DNA of 17,218 bases from Dehalococcoidia bacterium UBA4060 (GTDB taxonomy: Bacteria > Chloroflexota > Dehalococcoidia > GIF9 > UBA5629): the NCBI GenBank assembly GCA_002383665.1, contig DFZI01000034.1, forward strand, positions 9,305-26,522, given 5' to 3'. The notes beneath the pieces were generated by a model. It had not been told where the DNA came from. It did no database searches and saw only the letters and a list, made by a program, of their open reading frames with translations. Made by a program: the position numbers and the translations under genes. Shown here piece by piece: positions 1 to 6,252 of this stretch. Position 1 is the stretch's first letter. Every line of letters begins with the position of its first letter.

Positions 1-539
1 TCTACGACGGACGCGGGCTGGCTGCAGCGCTTTGCCTGGGGGCCGAGGGCATCTCGATGGGGACCCGTTTCATAGTCACCAAGGAAAGCATTGTCCACGA
101 TAATTATAAACAGCTTATTCTGAAAGCCACTGAGCAGGACACGCTTTACAGTCATGTCTTCGATGGCATGGATGGCAGGGTGCTCAAGACCAAGGCTGCG
201 CAGAAGATGATGAAGAGCGGCTTCCCCCTCATTGAGGCATTCAAAGGCGCCAATGAGGTAAGGAAATTGATGAATCTTTCCTTCCCCAAGTTCATTGCTA
301 TGAGCTTCCAGATGATGGGACAGGAAGAATCTCACCCCCTGTGGGTGCTGGCACGACAGGCCGTAGGCAACCGCAGGCATTTGATGGCCATTACCCAGGG
401 TGATGTGAATGAGGGCATCATGTTTGCCGGTCAGAATGTAGGAGGCATCAAGGATATCCCCACCGTCAAGGAAGTCGTCGAACGCACGGTGGCCGAAGCC
501 GAAGCGGTGCTGGATAAGCTTCAGAAGGCAAGGGTTTGA
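1..539 (+). CDS. Nitronate monooxygenase / FabK-like FMN flavoprotein, C-terminal part (5' end outside window)
   Basis: The reading frame is already open at base 3 and ends at TGA 537-539, giving about 178 residues of a protein that is usually 310-360 residues long. The first visible residues read YDGRGLAAALCLGAEGISMG followed by TRF. This is the phosphate-binding part of the FMN site in the 2-nitropropane dioxygenase / nitronate monooxygenase TIM barrel, a fold shared with FabK enoyl-ACP reductase. Near the C-terminus, AGQNVGGIKDIP followed by a VKEVVE helix matches the usual family ending (GQ..G.I.DIP). An ATG at 57 lies inside the FMN-binding motif and is not a plausible start. The family oxidises alkyl nitronates, but many anaerobic members have no proven substrate, and the missing N-terminus prevents a finer call. 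An intrinsic terminator follows 37 bases after the stop, so this gene closes its own transcript and is separate from the oxidoreductase operon. Confidence 0.8.
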   Translation, partial: YDGRGLAAALCLGAEGISMGTRFIVTKESIVHDNYKQLILKATEQDTLYSHVFDGMDGRVLKTKAAQKMMKSGFPLIEAFKGANEVRKLMNLSFPKFIAMSFQMMGQEESHPLWVLARQAVGNRRHLMAITQGDVNEGIMFAGQNVGGIKDIPTVKEVVERTVAEAEAVLDKLQKARV

Positions 540-575
540 TTACACTGCCTGATGGTTTGTAGAAATTACTTCCTT

Positions 576-611
576 AAAAAAGGCGGCCTTTTTCAGGGCT
601 GTCTTTTTTTA
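576..611 (+). terminator. Rho-independent terminator after the flavoprotein gene
   Basis: A 7-bp stem (577-583 AAAAAGG with 587-593 CCTTTTT) encloses a 3-nt loop. A second run of seven T lies at 604-610. The first stem is A/T-rich outside a GC core, and its own 3' arm supplies the first T tract. It sits 37 bases after the stop of the flavoprotein gene and before the promoter of the next operon, which is where a terminator would be expected. Confidence 0.6.
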
Positions 612-631
612 ACTGTCCTTTTGGCTCGTAC

Positions 632-661
632 TTGCCATGCCATGTGCTTTGGTCATACAAT
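632..661 (+). promoter_or_regulatory. Putative sigma-70-type promoter of the oxidoreductase operon
   Basis: TTGCCA at 632-637 (five of six matches to TTGACA) is followed after 18 bases by TACAAT at 656-661 (five of six matches to TATAAT). Transcription would start near 668 and leave a leader of about 55 bases before the ferredoxin GTG start. It lies between the upstream terminator and the first gene of the operon. The call rests on motif match and position only. Confidence 0.45.
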
Positions 662-723
662 AATCAAAGTTTACATTAACTACCAATCAATTTCTAAAAG
701 CTGCTTGCATTGAAAGGAATATC

Positions 724-963
724 GTGACTGATAAAACATCTGCTATCAGAATGGTAAAGGGCACCATCGTCATCTCCTTTGAGTTCTGCAAAGGCTGCGA
801 GCTGTGTGTGACTTTCTGTCCTAAACATGTGATCAGTCTTTCAGACAGGATTAATGCAGCCGGCTATCCAACTGCCACACTCATTAATAACGGTCAATGT
901 ACAGGATGTGCTATCTGTGCGCTGGTCTGCCCCGAGGTTGCCATCGAGGTCTACCGTGAGTAA
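724..963 (+). CDS. 2-oxoacid:ferredoxin oxidoreductase delta subunit (2x[4Fe-4S] ferredoxin)
   Basis: This 79-residue protein has two complete CxxCxxCxxxCP motifs, at residues 22-33 and 59-70, so it should bind two [4Fe-4S] clusters. It would carry electrons from the catalytic subunits to soluble ferredoxin, or form part of the complex as the delta (KorD/VorD-like) subunit. The start is GTG 724, preceded by AAAGGA at 713-718 with a 5-base spacer; no better ATG lies upstream. Its last 8 bases overlap the start of the alpha-subunit gene, which indicates translational coupling. The length and the order (ferredoxin first, then alpha, beta, gamma) match four-subunit 2-oxoacid oxidoreductases of archaea and anaerobic bacteria. 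Fe-S binding is seen directly in the motifs. Membership in the complex follows from position. Confidence 0.9.
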   Translation: MTDKTSAIRMVKGTIVISFEFCKGCELCVTFCPKHVISLSDRINAAGYPTATLINNGQCTGCAICALVCPEVAIEVYRE

Positions 964-2023
964 GGTGCTAATGGATGGCAACAGCGCCATCGCCGAGGCG
1001 GCCATCAGGGCCGGGCTGCGCTGCTATTTCGGTTATCCGATCACTCCGCAGAACGAGCTAACTGAATATATGGCCATGCACCTGGGCAGAAAAAAGGGCT
1101 GCACCTTCCTCCAGGCTGAGAGTGAGGTGGCTGCCATCAACATGGTGTATGGGGCCAGTCTGGTGGGTGCACGCGCCATGACCTCGTCATCCAGCCCGGG
1201 CATCAGCCTCAAGCAAGAGGGCATCTCCTACCTGGCTGCCTGCGAGCTGCCGGCTGTCATCGTCAATATGCAGCGTGGTGGTCCGGGGTTGGGCAGCATT
1301 GCGGCTGCACAATCGGATTATTTCCAGGCCACCAGGGGTGGCGGGCACGGTGACTACCGCACCATCGTGCTGGGGCCGTCTTCCGTCCAGGAGTTGGCCG
1401 ATATGACCATGAGGGCCTTCGATCTGGCCGATAAGTATAAAATACCGGTGATGATCCTGGGCGACGGCGTGTTGGGGCAGATGAAGGAACCGGTCGAGTT
1501 CAAGCGCGAGGCACCGGAGATTACCCCTACCAGGGAGGGCACATTGCAGGGAGCCGGAGGCGGTGCCAGCAGGATCGTGAAGACGTTTACCTCCAACCCT
1601 TCCGAGCTGGAGGAGATCAACTGGAGCCTGTTCAGACGATACCAGTTGATAAAGAAGAACGAGACAACCTGGGATACGTATATGACGGATGATGCCAGGT
1701 TGGTGGTGGTTGCCTACGGCATCGCTGCCAGGATTGCCAGGGGTGCCATCAAGAGTCTGAGGGCAAAAGGCCTCAAGGTGGGATTGTTCAGGCCGGTGAC
1801 GTTATGGCCATTCCCTGATGAGCCGCTCAGGGAGCTGGTCAAAAATGTCAGACAGTTACTGGTATTTGAGATGAACATGGGGCAGATGATAGAGGACGTG
1901 CAGCTTGCGCTGGCCGGTAAGGGTGAGGTCTCGTTTTACGGCAGGCCGGGAGGTGTTATTCCCGCACCGGATGAGGTTGGACGTGTCATGTCGAGGCTTT
2001 ATTACCAGAAGGGTTTGAAATAA
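956..2023 (+). CDS. vorB: 2-oxoacid:ferredoxin oxidoreductase alpha subunit, VorB type (3-methyl-2-oxobutanoate dehydrogenase subunit)
   Basis: The protein has 355 residues, a normal length for the alpha subunit. It carries the N-terminal pyrimidine-binding domain with GYPITPQNE at 26-34, the LQAESEVAAINMVYGAS segment near 53-70, RGGPGLG at 107-113 and TRGGGHGDY at 126-134. This set is typical of proteins named VorB rather than pyruvate or 2-oxoglutarate enzymes, which favours branched-chain 2-oxoacids (2-oxoisovalerate) as substrate; specificity cannot be read with certainty and KorA is the alternative name. With the beta subunit it binds thiamine diphosphate and converts 2-oxoacid plus CoA to acyl-CoA, CO2 and reduced ferredoxin in the cytoplasm. 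I chose GTG 956 because GAGGT at 946-950 precedes it and the homologous start (VLMDGNSAIAEAA) follows at once. An ATG at 854 in the same frame would overlap most of the ferredoxin gene. ATG 971 is a second possibility. The stop overlaps the beta-subunit start (TAATG). Confidence 0.88.
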   Translation: MSKVLMDGNSAIAEAAIRAGLRCYFGYPITPQNELTEYMAMHLGRKKGCTFLQAESEVAAINMVYGASLVGARAMTSSSSPGISLKQEGISYLAACELPAVIVNMQRGGPGLGSIAAAQSDYFQATRGGGHGDYRTIVLGPSSVQELADMTMRAFDLADKYKIPVMILGDGVLGQMKEPVEFKREAPEITPTREGTLQGAGGGASRIVKTFTSNPSELEEINWSLFRRYQLIKKNETTWDTYMTDDARLVVVAYGIAARIARGAIKSLRAKGLKVGLFRPVTLWPFPDEPLRELVKNVRQLLVFEMNMGQMIEDVQLALAGKGEVSFYGRPGGVIPAPDEVGRVMSRLYYQKGLK

Positions 2024-2778
2024 TGAAGCTGATCTACACAAGGCCTGAATCATTAAAGAAGGCAGCGTTTCATTACTGCCCGGGTTGTGGCCACTCGGTA
2101 GCTCACCGGCTGGTGTGCGAAGTTATAGACGAGATGGAATTGCGGGGCAGGACGATCGGCATACCGCCCCCCGGTTGCTCGGTCTTCGCCTATAACTACT
2201 TTGATGTTGACATGGCCGAATCTGCTCATGGAAGGGGGGCAGCTGTGGCCACAGGCATCAAGCGGGCCTGCCCCGGGATAATCGTCTTCACCTACCAGGG
2301 GGACGGTGACCTGGCTGGCATCGGCACGGCTGAGACCATCCACGCGGCCAACAGAGGTGAAAATATCACCACGATCTTTATTAATAATGCTGTTTACGGC
2401 ATGACCGGCGGGCAGATGGCGCCCACGACGCTGAGCGGCATGAAGACCACCACCACACCCTACGGACGTGACCCGGCCACTGAAGGGCGTCCTATGCGGA
2501 TGAGCGAGATGCTGGCACCGCTGGAGGGTGTGGCCTATATCGAAAGGGTAGCCATCAGCTCGCCCGCCAATATCAGGAAGGCGAAGAAGGCCATTGCCAG
2601 AGCCTTCCGTATGCAGATAGATAACAGGGGCTTTTCCATGGTGGAGATACTTTCCCCCTGTCCGACCAACTGGAAGATGACGCCCGTACAGTCATGGAAA
2701 TGGGTGGAGGAAGAGATGACCCGTGTATTCCCGCCGGGTGTTTACAAGGATGTGACGGAGCCTGAAAATGCTGGTTAA
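2023..2778 (+). CDS. 2-oxoacid:ferredoxin oxidoreductase beta subunit (thiamine diphosphate-binding)
   Basis: This 251-residue protein is the catalytic beta subunit of the same complex (KorB/VOR beta family). The N-terminus has CPGCGH at 19-24, typical of the family. The thiamine diphosphate/Mg signature starts with GDGD at 93-96 and ends with NN at 121-122, the classical GDGx(24-27)NN spacing. PPPGCSVF at 48-55 is also family-typical. The ATG overlaps the alpha-subunit TAA by one base, and AGAAGGG at 2007-2013 lies 9 bases upstream, so the two subunits are translationally coupled. It would decarboxylate the 2-oxoacid on thiamine diphosphate and pass electrons to Fe-S clusters. The last 11 bases overlap the gamma-subunit gene. 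The beta family alone does not show which 2-oxoacid is used. Confidence 0.9.
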   Translation: MKLIYTRPESLKKAAFHYCPGCGHSVAHRLVCEVIDEMELRGRTIGIPPPGCSVFAYNYFDVDMAESAHGRGAAVATGIKRACPGIIVFTYQGDGDLAGIGTAETIHAANRGENITTIFINNAVYGMTGGQMAPTTLSGMKTTTTPYGRDPATEGRPMRMSEMLAPLEGVAYIERVAISSPANIRKAKKAIARAFRMQIDNRGFSMVEILSPCPTNWKMTPVQSWKWVEEEMTRVFPPGVYKDVTEPENAG

Positions 2779-3298
2779 GATGCTGATAGCCGGTTTTGGA
2801 GGGCAGGGTGTGCTCTCCATGGGTCTGAATATTGCCGAGGCTGCCATGCTGGAGGGCAGGAATGTTACCTATCTACCGTCCTATGGCGCCGAAGTCAGGG
2901 GTGGCACCGCCAACTGCACCGTAGCCATCTCGGATGAGGAGATTGCCTCTCCGGTGGCCTCATCTCCGGAGTTCGTCGTGGCCATGAACCAGCCCTCCGC
3001 CATCAAGTTCCAGCATCATATTCAATCGGGCGGGCTGTTCTTTTTAAACTCGTCGCTGGTAGAGACCGAGATCCTGCGCGGCGATATCGAGATCGTCCAT
3101 GTGCCGGCCAACAAAATGGCCGAGGAGCTGGGAAGTCCAAAGGTGGCCAACATGGTCATGCTGGGTGCCTTCACCCGGAAAAGTGGTGTGGTTGAGTTTG
3201 ACAGTGTTATCCAGGCCCTCAGGCATACGCTCGGCTCCAAGAAAAAGCTGATTGACGTAAATGAAAAAGCCCTGGTAAAAGGGTATGAACTTTATTGA
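2768..3298 (+). CDS. 2-oxoacid:ferredoxin oxidoreductase gamma subunit
   Basis: This 176-residue protein of the pyruvate/2-oxoacid oxidoreductase gamma (POR catalytic) family has the glycine-rich GFGGQGVLSMG at residues 9-19 and PSYGAEVRGGTANC at 37-50, both hallmark segments. In the solved enzymes this domain helps to bind CoA and holds the subunits together. It starts at ATG 2768 inside the end of the beta gene (11-base overlap), with GGAG at 2757-2760 seven bases upstream. The family length is 170-190 residues, so it looks intact. With the three preceding genes it completes a four-subunit enzyme. The ACT-domain gene follows after 20 bases. Confidence 0.9.
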   Translation: MLVKMLIAGFGGQGVLSMGLNIAEAAMLEGRNVTYLPSYGAEVRGGTANCTVAISDEEIASPVASSPEFVVAMNQPSAIKFQHHIQSGGLFFLNSSLVETEILRGDIEIVHVPANKMAEELGSPKVANMVMLGAFTRKSGVVEFDSVIQALRHTLGSKKKLIDVNEKALVKGYELY

Positions 3299-3318
3299 TG
3301 CATTGTGAGGTGTGACCC

Positions 3319-3750
3319 ATGTGTGTAAAACAGATCTCCGTCATCCTTGATAATGTGCCCGGCGTATTCCTGTCTGTCAGTGAATGTCTGGCCAGGGAGA
3401 ACATAAATATACGCGCCATATCGGTGGCAGATACCTCCAGCACCAGCACGGTCAGGTTTGTTACCGATAACCCCGAAAAGACGCTCAGTGTGCTGCGCAG
3501 CAACAAGTACAAGGTGCAGGAAAACGACGTTATCGCCGTAGAGATACCCGACCATCCGGGTGCCCTGCGTGCGGTGCTCAAGCCGCTCAAGGAAGCAAAT
3601 ATAAACGTGCTTTATTTCTATACTTATCTTGGACGTGGTGAGAGCGGCCAGCCCATTGTCATCCTCGGCGTGGACAGAACCGAGGAAGCGCTGGAGGCTC
3701 TCAAAAGGAACTGGGTGCACACCTTCGGCAAAGAGATCTACGCCCTGTAA
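3319..3750 (+). CDS. Tandem ACT-domain protein (putative amino-acid-binding regulator)
   Basis: This 143-residue protein consists of two ACT domains, roughly residues 5-68 and 71-140. Each has the Pro-Gly turn between strand 1 and helix 1 (NVPG at 12-15 and DHPG at 78-81) and the following amphipathic helix (ECLARENINI, KPLKEANINV). No catalytic domain is present. ACT pairs usually bind small ligands, often amino acids, at the interface and act allosterically. Stand-alone tandem ACT proteins of this kind are known beside aryl- or acyl-CoA ligase and indolepyruvate or 2-oxoacid oxidoreductase genes in anaerobes. GTGAGGTG at 3305-3312 precedes the ATG, and the gene lies 20 bases after the gamma subunit, so it is the last gene of the operon. 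A role in sensing branched-chain or aromatic amino acids and tuning the oxidoreductase is inference. Confidence 0.82.
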   Translation: MCVKQISVILDNVPGVFLSVSECLARENINIRAISVADTSSTSTVRFVTDNPEKTLSVLRSNKYKVQENDVIAVEIPDHPGALRAVLKPLKEANINVLYFYTYLGRGESGQPIVILGVDRTEEALEALKRNWVHTFGKEIYAL

Positions 3751-3824
3751 ACCACCTCTCACTCTTTATTGCTCTACGGTCGCCGTGGCCAGTAACTGGT
3801 AAGTGCTCTTGTTTGATAAAAAGA

Positions 3825-3868
3825 ACGCCGGCCCGTTGCAAAGAGGTGCATTATTGATGGGCCGGCGT
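3825..3868 (-). terminator. Minus-strand intrinsic terminator in the intergenic region
   Basis: A perfect 10-bp GC-rich inverted repeat (ACGCCGGCCC at 3825-3834 and GGGCCGGCGT at 3859-3868) encloses a 24-base loop. Read on the minus strand, the second arm is followed directly by TCTTTTTATC (3824 down to 3815), as in a Rho-independent terminator. On the plus strand no T tract follows, so it does not look like the terminator of the ACT-gene operon. Its direction implies that something to its right is transcribed leftwards, and the only candidate is the short ORF at 3902-3985. Confidence 0.55.
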
Positions 3869-3901
3869 CCGGAAAGGGGGGAGGCAATGAGGGAAGTGCG
3901 G

Positions 3902-3985
3902 TTATCTGGCCTTCAACCCTGCCTGATAATCCGCCAGGTATGTGTTGACCTCATTCTGCAAATCATTGAATGAGATATGACCCAT
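3902..3985 (-). CDS. Possible 27-residue small protein or gene remnant
   Basis: ATG at 3985-3983 opens a 28-codon frame ending in TAA at 3904-3902. The product begins MGHISFNDLQNEVNTYLADY and ends in GLKAR. It is amphipathic, without membrane segment, signal peptide or known motif, and I do not recognise it. Support comes from context: an intrinsic terminator in the same orientation begins 33 bases after the stop, and the region is otherwise free of plus-strand genes. Against it, the frame is very short and the Shine-Dalgarno signal is weak (GAGAAG at 3992-3987, too close to the ATG). An in-frame TGA lies three codons upstream, so it is not simply the tail of a longer open frame. The start codon falls inside an inverted repeat. 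It could be a microprotein, a decayed gene end or chance. Confidence 0.3.
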   Translation of the reverse strand: MGHISFNDLQNEVNTYLADYQAGLKAR

Positions 3986-4001
3986 ATCTTCTCAGATATC
4001 T
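3973..4001. repeat. Overlapping short palindromes around a possible start codon
   Basis: AGATATG (3973-3979) and CATATCT (3983-3989) form a perfect 7-bp inverted repeat with a 3-base loop. The palindrome AGATATCT follows at 3994-4001. In minus-strand RNA the second element could pair with the distal arm of the first, so two mutually exclusive hairpins are possible, one of which hides the ATG of the short ORF. In DNA the 17-bp dyad could equally be a protein-binding site. Confidence 0.4.
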
Positions 4002-4313
4002 TTATTTAACCATCATAGGGGGGGGTGGGTACATCGATTTTGAGCATAAATTTAGAGTGGGGTAAAAGATGAACAGCACGATGTTAATGTGCTTTATTCC
4101 ATGAGCCATGGTCATGGTTTTCCGTGATCGGGGCTGGCTCAAGCCGTTAACATCACAAAATATACTTAAGATGGTTAATTGAATGTGAATAACCTGATTC
4201 ATGAACCTTTACTTGTAGTAAATCACAGTTGTATACTAACTATATCTTCGACGAACTGTAGCCCCTGAGGCACATGGCGGGGCTAATTTCAGCTATAAGG
4301 GGATGTTTTTAAA
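4002..4313. other. Gene-poor spacer upstream of the response regulator
   Basis: This stretch is AT-richer than the flanking genes and has no convincing coding frame on either strand. It holds a run of eight G at 4018-4025, a small CCATG-GT-CATGG palindrome at 4106-4117 and a -10-like TATACT at 4232-4237. The last has only a weak upstream partner (TTTACT at 4207-4212, 19-base spacing) and may be the promoter of the two-component operon. I see no riboswitch fold or tRNA. Confidence 0.4.
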
Positions 4314-4979
4314 TTGGATGTAATCAGGATACTGCTGGCGGAGGACCACACAGTCGTACGTGAAAGTATCCGTGAGGCGCTATAGCGGGAAGCTGAGTTC
4401 AAGGTCGTCGGTGAAGCCAGTAATGGGGAGGAGGCGGTCAAGCTGGCGTCTGAACTGCGCCCGGATGTTATCCTGATGGACATTTCCATGCCGGGACTGA
4501 ATGGCATCGAGGCCACCAAGCAGATCAAGGCTATCTGCCCTTCGGTGGCCGTGCTGATATTATCAGCTTATGATGATGAACAGTATATTTTCTCCGTTCT
4601 TTCGGCCGGGGCTGCCGGCTACCTGTTAAAGGATGTGGGTGTGGCCGACCTGGTGGAGGCAATCAGGACAGTGTATCGAGGTGACTCGGTGTTATATCCT
4701 ACCATAGCCAAGAAGGTACTGCAGAGATTCCGCTCTGACAGGGAAGATGGTATTAGGGAGCAGCCGGGCGAACTCCTCAGCGAGAGAGAGTCCACGGTGT
4801 TGAAGCTGGCTGCGAAGGGGCTCAGCAATAATGCTATTGCCCATGAGTTACACCTGAGCATAAGCACGATCGAAAGCCACCTGCGGTCGATTTTCAATAA
4901 AATTGGCGTGGGATCAAGGACAGAAGCTGTCATCGAAGCCATGAAAAGAGGTTGGCTGAACCTTAAAGATATATCCTGA
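4314..4979 (+). pseudogene. NarL/FixJ-type response regulator (receiver + LuxR HTH), frame interrupted by one in-frame TAG
   Basis: Read from TTG 4314 (AAGGGG at 4297-4302 upstream), the frame gives a normal 221-residue NarL-family regulator, except for TAG at codon 24 (4383-4385). Receiver residues are all present: E10/D11 acidic pair, D56 phosphoacceptor in MDISMPG, S84 and K106. The LuxR-type helix-turn-helix spans about 154-215 (LSERE, GLSNNAIAHELHLSISTIESH). The stop lies in the receiver between helix 1 and strand 2, and both sides align in one frame, so a single C-to-T change from CAG would explain it. The longest uninterrupted part starts at ATG 4476, which encodes M55, one residue before the phosphoacceptor, so a protein made from there would lack the acidic pocket and could not be phosphorylated normally. 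The histidine kinase gene follows after 58 bases and is the expected partner. The TAG may be a real mutation, a readthrough site or a sequencing error; TAG is used as an ordinary stop by the kinase gene. Confidence 0.8.
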
Positions 4980-5037
4980 GCTGGTGGTGGAGACGCATTA
5001 AACGGAATGCCCGTGACGGAGAAATATGGAGTGAGAC

Positions 5038-6252
5038 ATGAACGCGTACATCCTGATAATTGTTACCCTACTGGTTGCGCTGGCTATAACTGCCGGGATA
5101 CTGATTTTTGTTGTGGTCAGGATTTTTATGAGGAGAGAGGGAGAAAATGACGCGGCGGATGTTATGCTGGGGAGGATACTTGACGGCTTTCCCGTTCCTA
5201 TTTTTGAGATAGACGAAAACCACAAAGTGACACAGTGGAACCGGGCACTGGAAGTCCTTTCCGGCATTAAAAAAACCGATGTCATGGGCACCGATGGCCA
5301 GTGGAGAGCCTTTTACAAAGAGAAAAGGGAGGTGCTGGCTGATTTTATTGCCGATGGCGCTTCAGAAGAGCAAATAGCCAGGCAGTACGGGGATAAAGCC
5401 CGTAAGTCATCCTTGATTGAAGGTGCCTATGAGGCTGAGGACTTTTTCCCCTCTATGGGCGAGAAAGGCAAATGGTACCGGTTTACGGCCAGCCCGATCA
5501 GGAGTGGAGATAAGATAACAGGTGCCATAGAGCTGCTGGAGGATGTAACTGAGAGGAACATTGCTGAGGACAACCTTCGGTACTATGCGGTGCAGATCAC
5601 CAAGGTGCAGGAGGAGGAGCGAAAATATATTGCACGTGAGCTGCATGACACCACAGTCCAGACGCTGGTAGCTCTGATCTACAATCTCGATAATTTTATG
5701 CGGGATGATCCTGCCCTGACGGAGGACAACCTTCGCAAGTTGAAGGCCATGCAAGACAATCTTAAACGCGCTGTGGAAGAGGTACGTCATTTCAGCCGCC
5801 AGTTACGTCCGCCGGTACTGGATGACCTCGGGTTGATACCTGTGCTCGAGTGGCTGGCCGGAGAGCTGAAGAAAACGTATGATATGGATGTACAGATGGA
5901 GATCAGCGGCAGCCAGCGACGCCTGCCGCCTGACATGGAGTTGGCGCTCTTCCGGATCATACAGGAAGCACTGATCAATGCTGCCAAGCATGCCTCGGTT
6001 AAATCTGTGGACCTGAAGTTGGGATACATGGATGAGTCAGTGAAGGCGACGATTATCGACAGGGGTGAGGGTTTTGAACTTCCGGATAAGATTGGCTCGC
6101 TGCCGCGCTCGGGCAAGCTCGGCCTGGCGGGTATAGAGGAAAGGGTGCAAATGCTGGGTGGCAGGCTCGAGATAGAGTCCGGAAAGGGCAAGGGCACCAA
6201 GGTATATGTAGATCTGCCCGTTGTAAATACCCCCGTTGGTTTTACTCGATAG
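5038..6252 (+). CDS. NarL-family sensor histidine kinase (membrane anchor, PAS, HisKA_3, HATPase)
   Basis: This 404-residue protein has one N-terminal membrane helix (residues 3-30, followed by RR and acidic residues). A PAS domain follows at about 44-179, ending in the typical EDVTERNIAEDNL linker, then the HisKA_3 dimerisation helix with the phosphoacceptor H203 in RELHD, and a HATPase_c domain at about 295-395. In the latter, the N box has N314 (EALINAAKH), and DRGEGF and the GLAGIEERV segment form the ATP lid region. No periplasmic sensor domain exists, so the signal is probably sensed by PAS in the cytoplasm or at the membrane. The kinase should phosphorylate the adjacent NarL-type regulator. 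GGAG at 5028-5031 precedes ATG 5038 by 6 bases. The stop is TAG 6250-6252, and the last 11 bases overlap the antiporter gene on the opposite strand. Confidence 0.9.
   Translation: MNAYILIIVTLLVALAITAGILIFVVVRIFMRREGENDAADVMLGRILDGFPVPIFEIDENHKVTQWNRALEVLSGIKKTDVMGTDGQWRAFYKEKREVLADFIADGASEEQIARQYGDKARKSSLIEGAYEAEDFFPSMGEKGKWYRFTASPIRSGDKITGAIELLEDVTERNIAEDNLRYYAVQITKVQEEERKYIARELHDTTVQTLVALIYNLDNFMRDDPALTEDNLRKLKAMQDNLKRAVEEVRHFSRQLRPPVLDDLGLIPVLEWLAGELKKTYDMDVQMEISGSQRRLPPDMELALFRIIQEALINAAKHASVKSVDLKLGYMDESVKATIIDRGEGFELPDKIGSLPRSGKLGLAGIEERVQMLGGRLEIESGKGKGTKVYVDLPVVNTPVGFTR

Noticed and set aside
854..955. In-frame ATG 854 as start of the oxidoreductase alpha subunit
   Set aside because: It would overlap 110 bases of the ferredoxin gene. 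The added residues do not resemble the family, while GTG 956 has a GAGGT site and begins where homologues begin.
3292..3762. 156-codon minus-strand open frame
   Set aside because: It is antisense to the ACT-domain gene, which has clear ACT motifs and a ribosome binding site.
3789..3799. CCAGT-A-ACTGG hairpin as plus-strand terminator of the oxidoreductase operon
   Set aside because: The stem has only five pairs with a one-base loop and is not followed by a T run.
4002..4202. 66-codon minus-strand open frame in the spacer
   Set aside because: Low-complexity translation (poly-Pro from the G tract, Ile/Phe-rich), no ribosome binding site and no recognisable family.
4383..4385. Reassigned TAG (for example pyrrolysine) as the general code of this organism
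   Set aside because: The kinase gene right downstream ends at a TAG exactly where the family ends, so TAG works as a stop here. One internal TAG cannot support reassignment.
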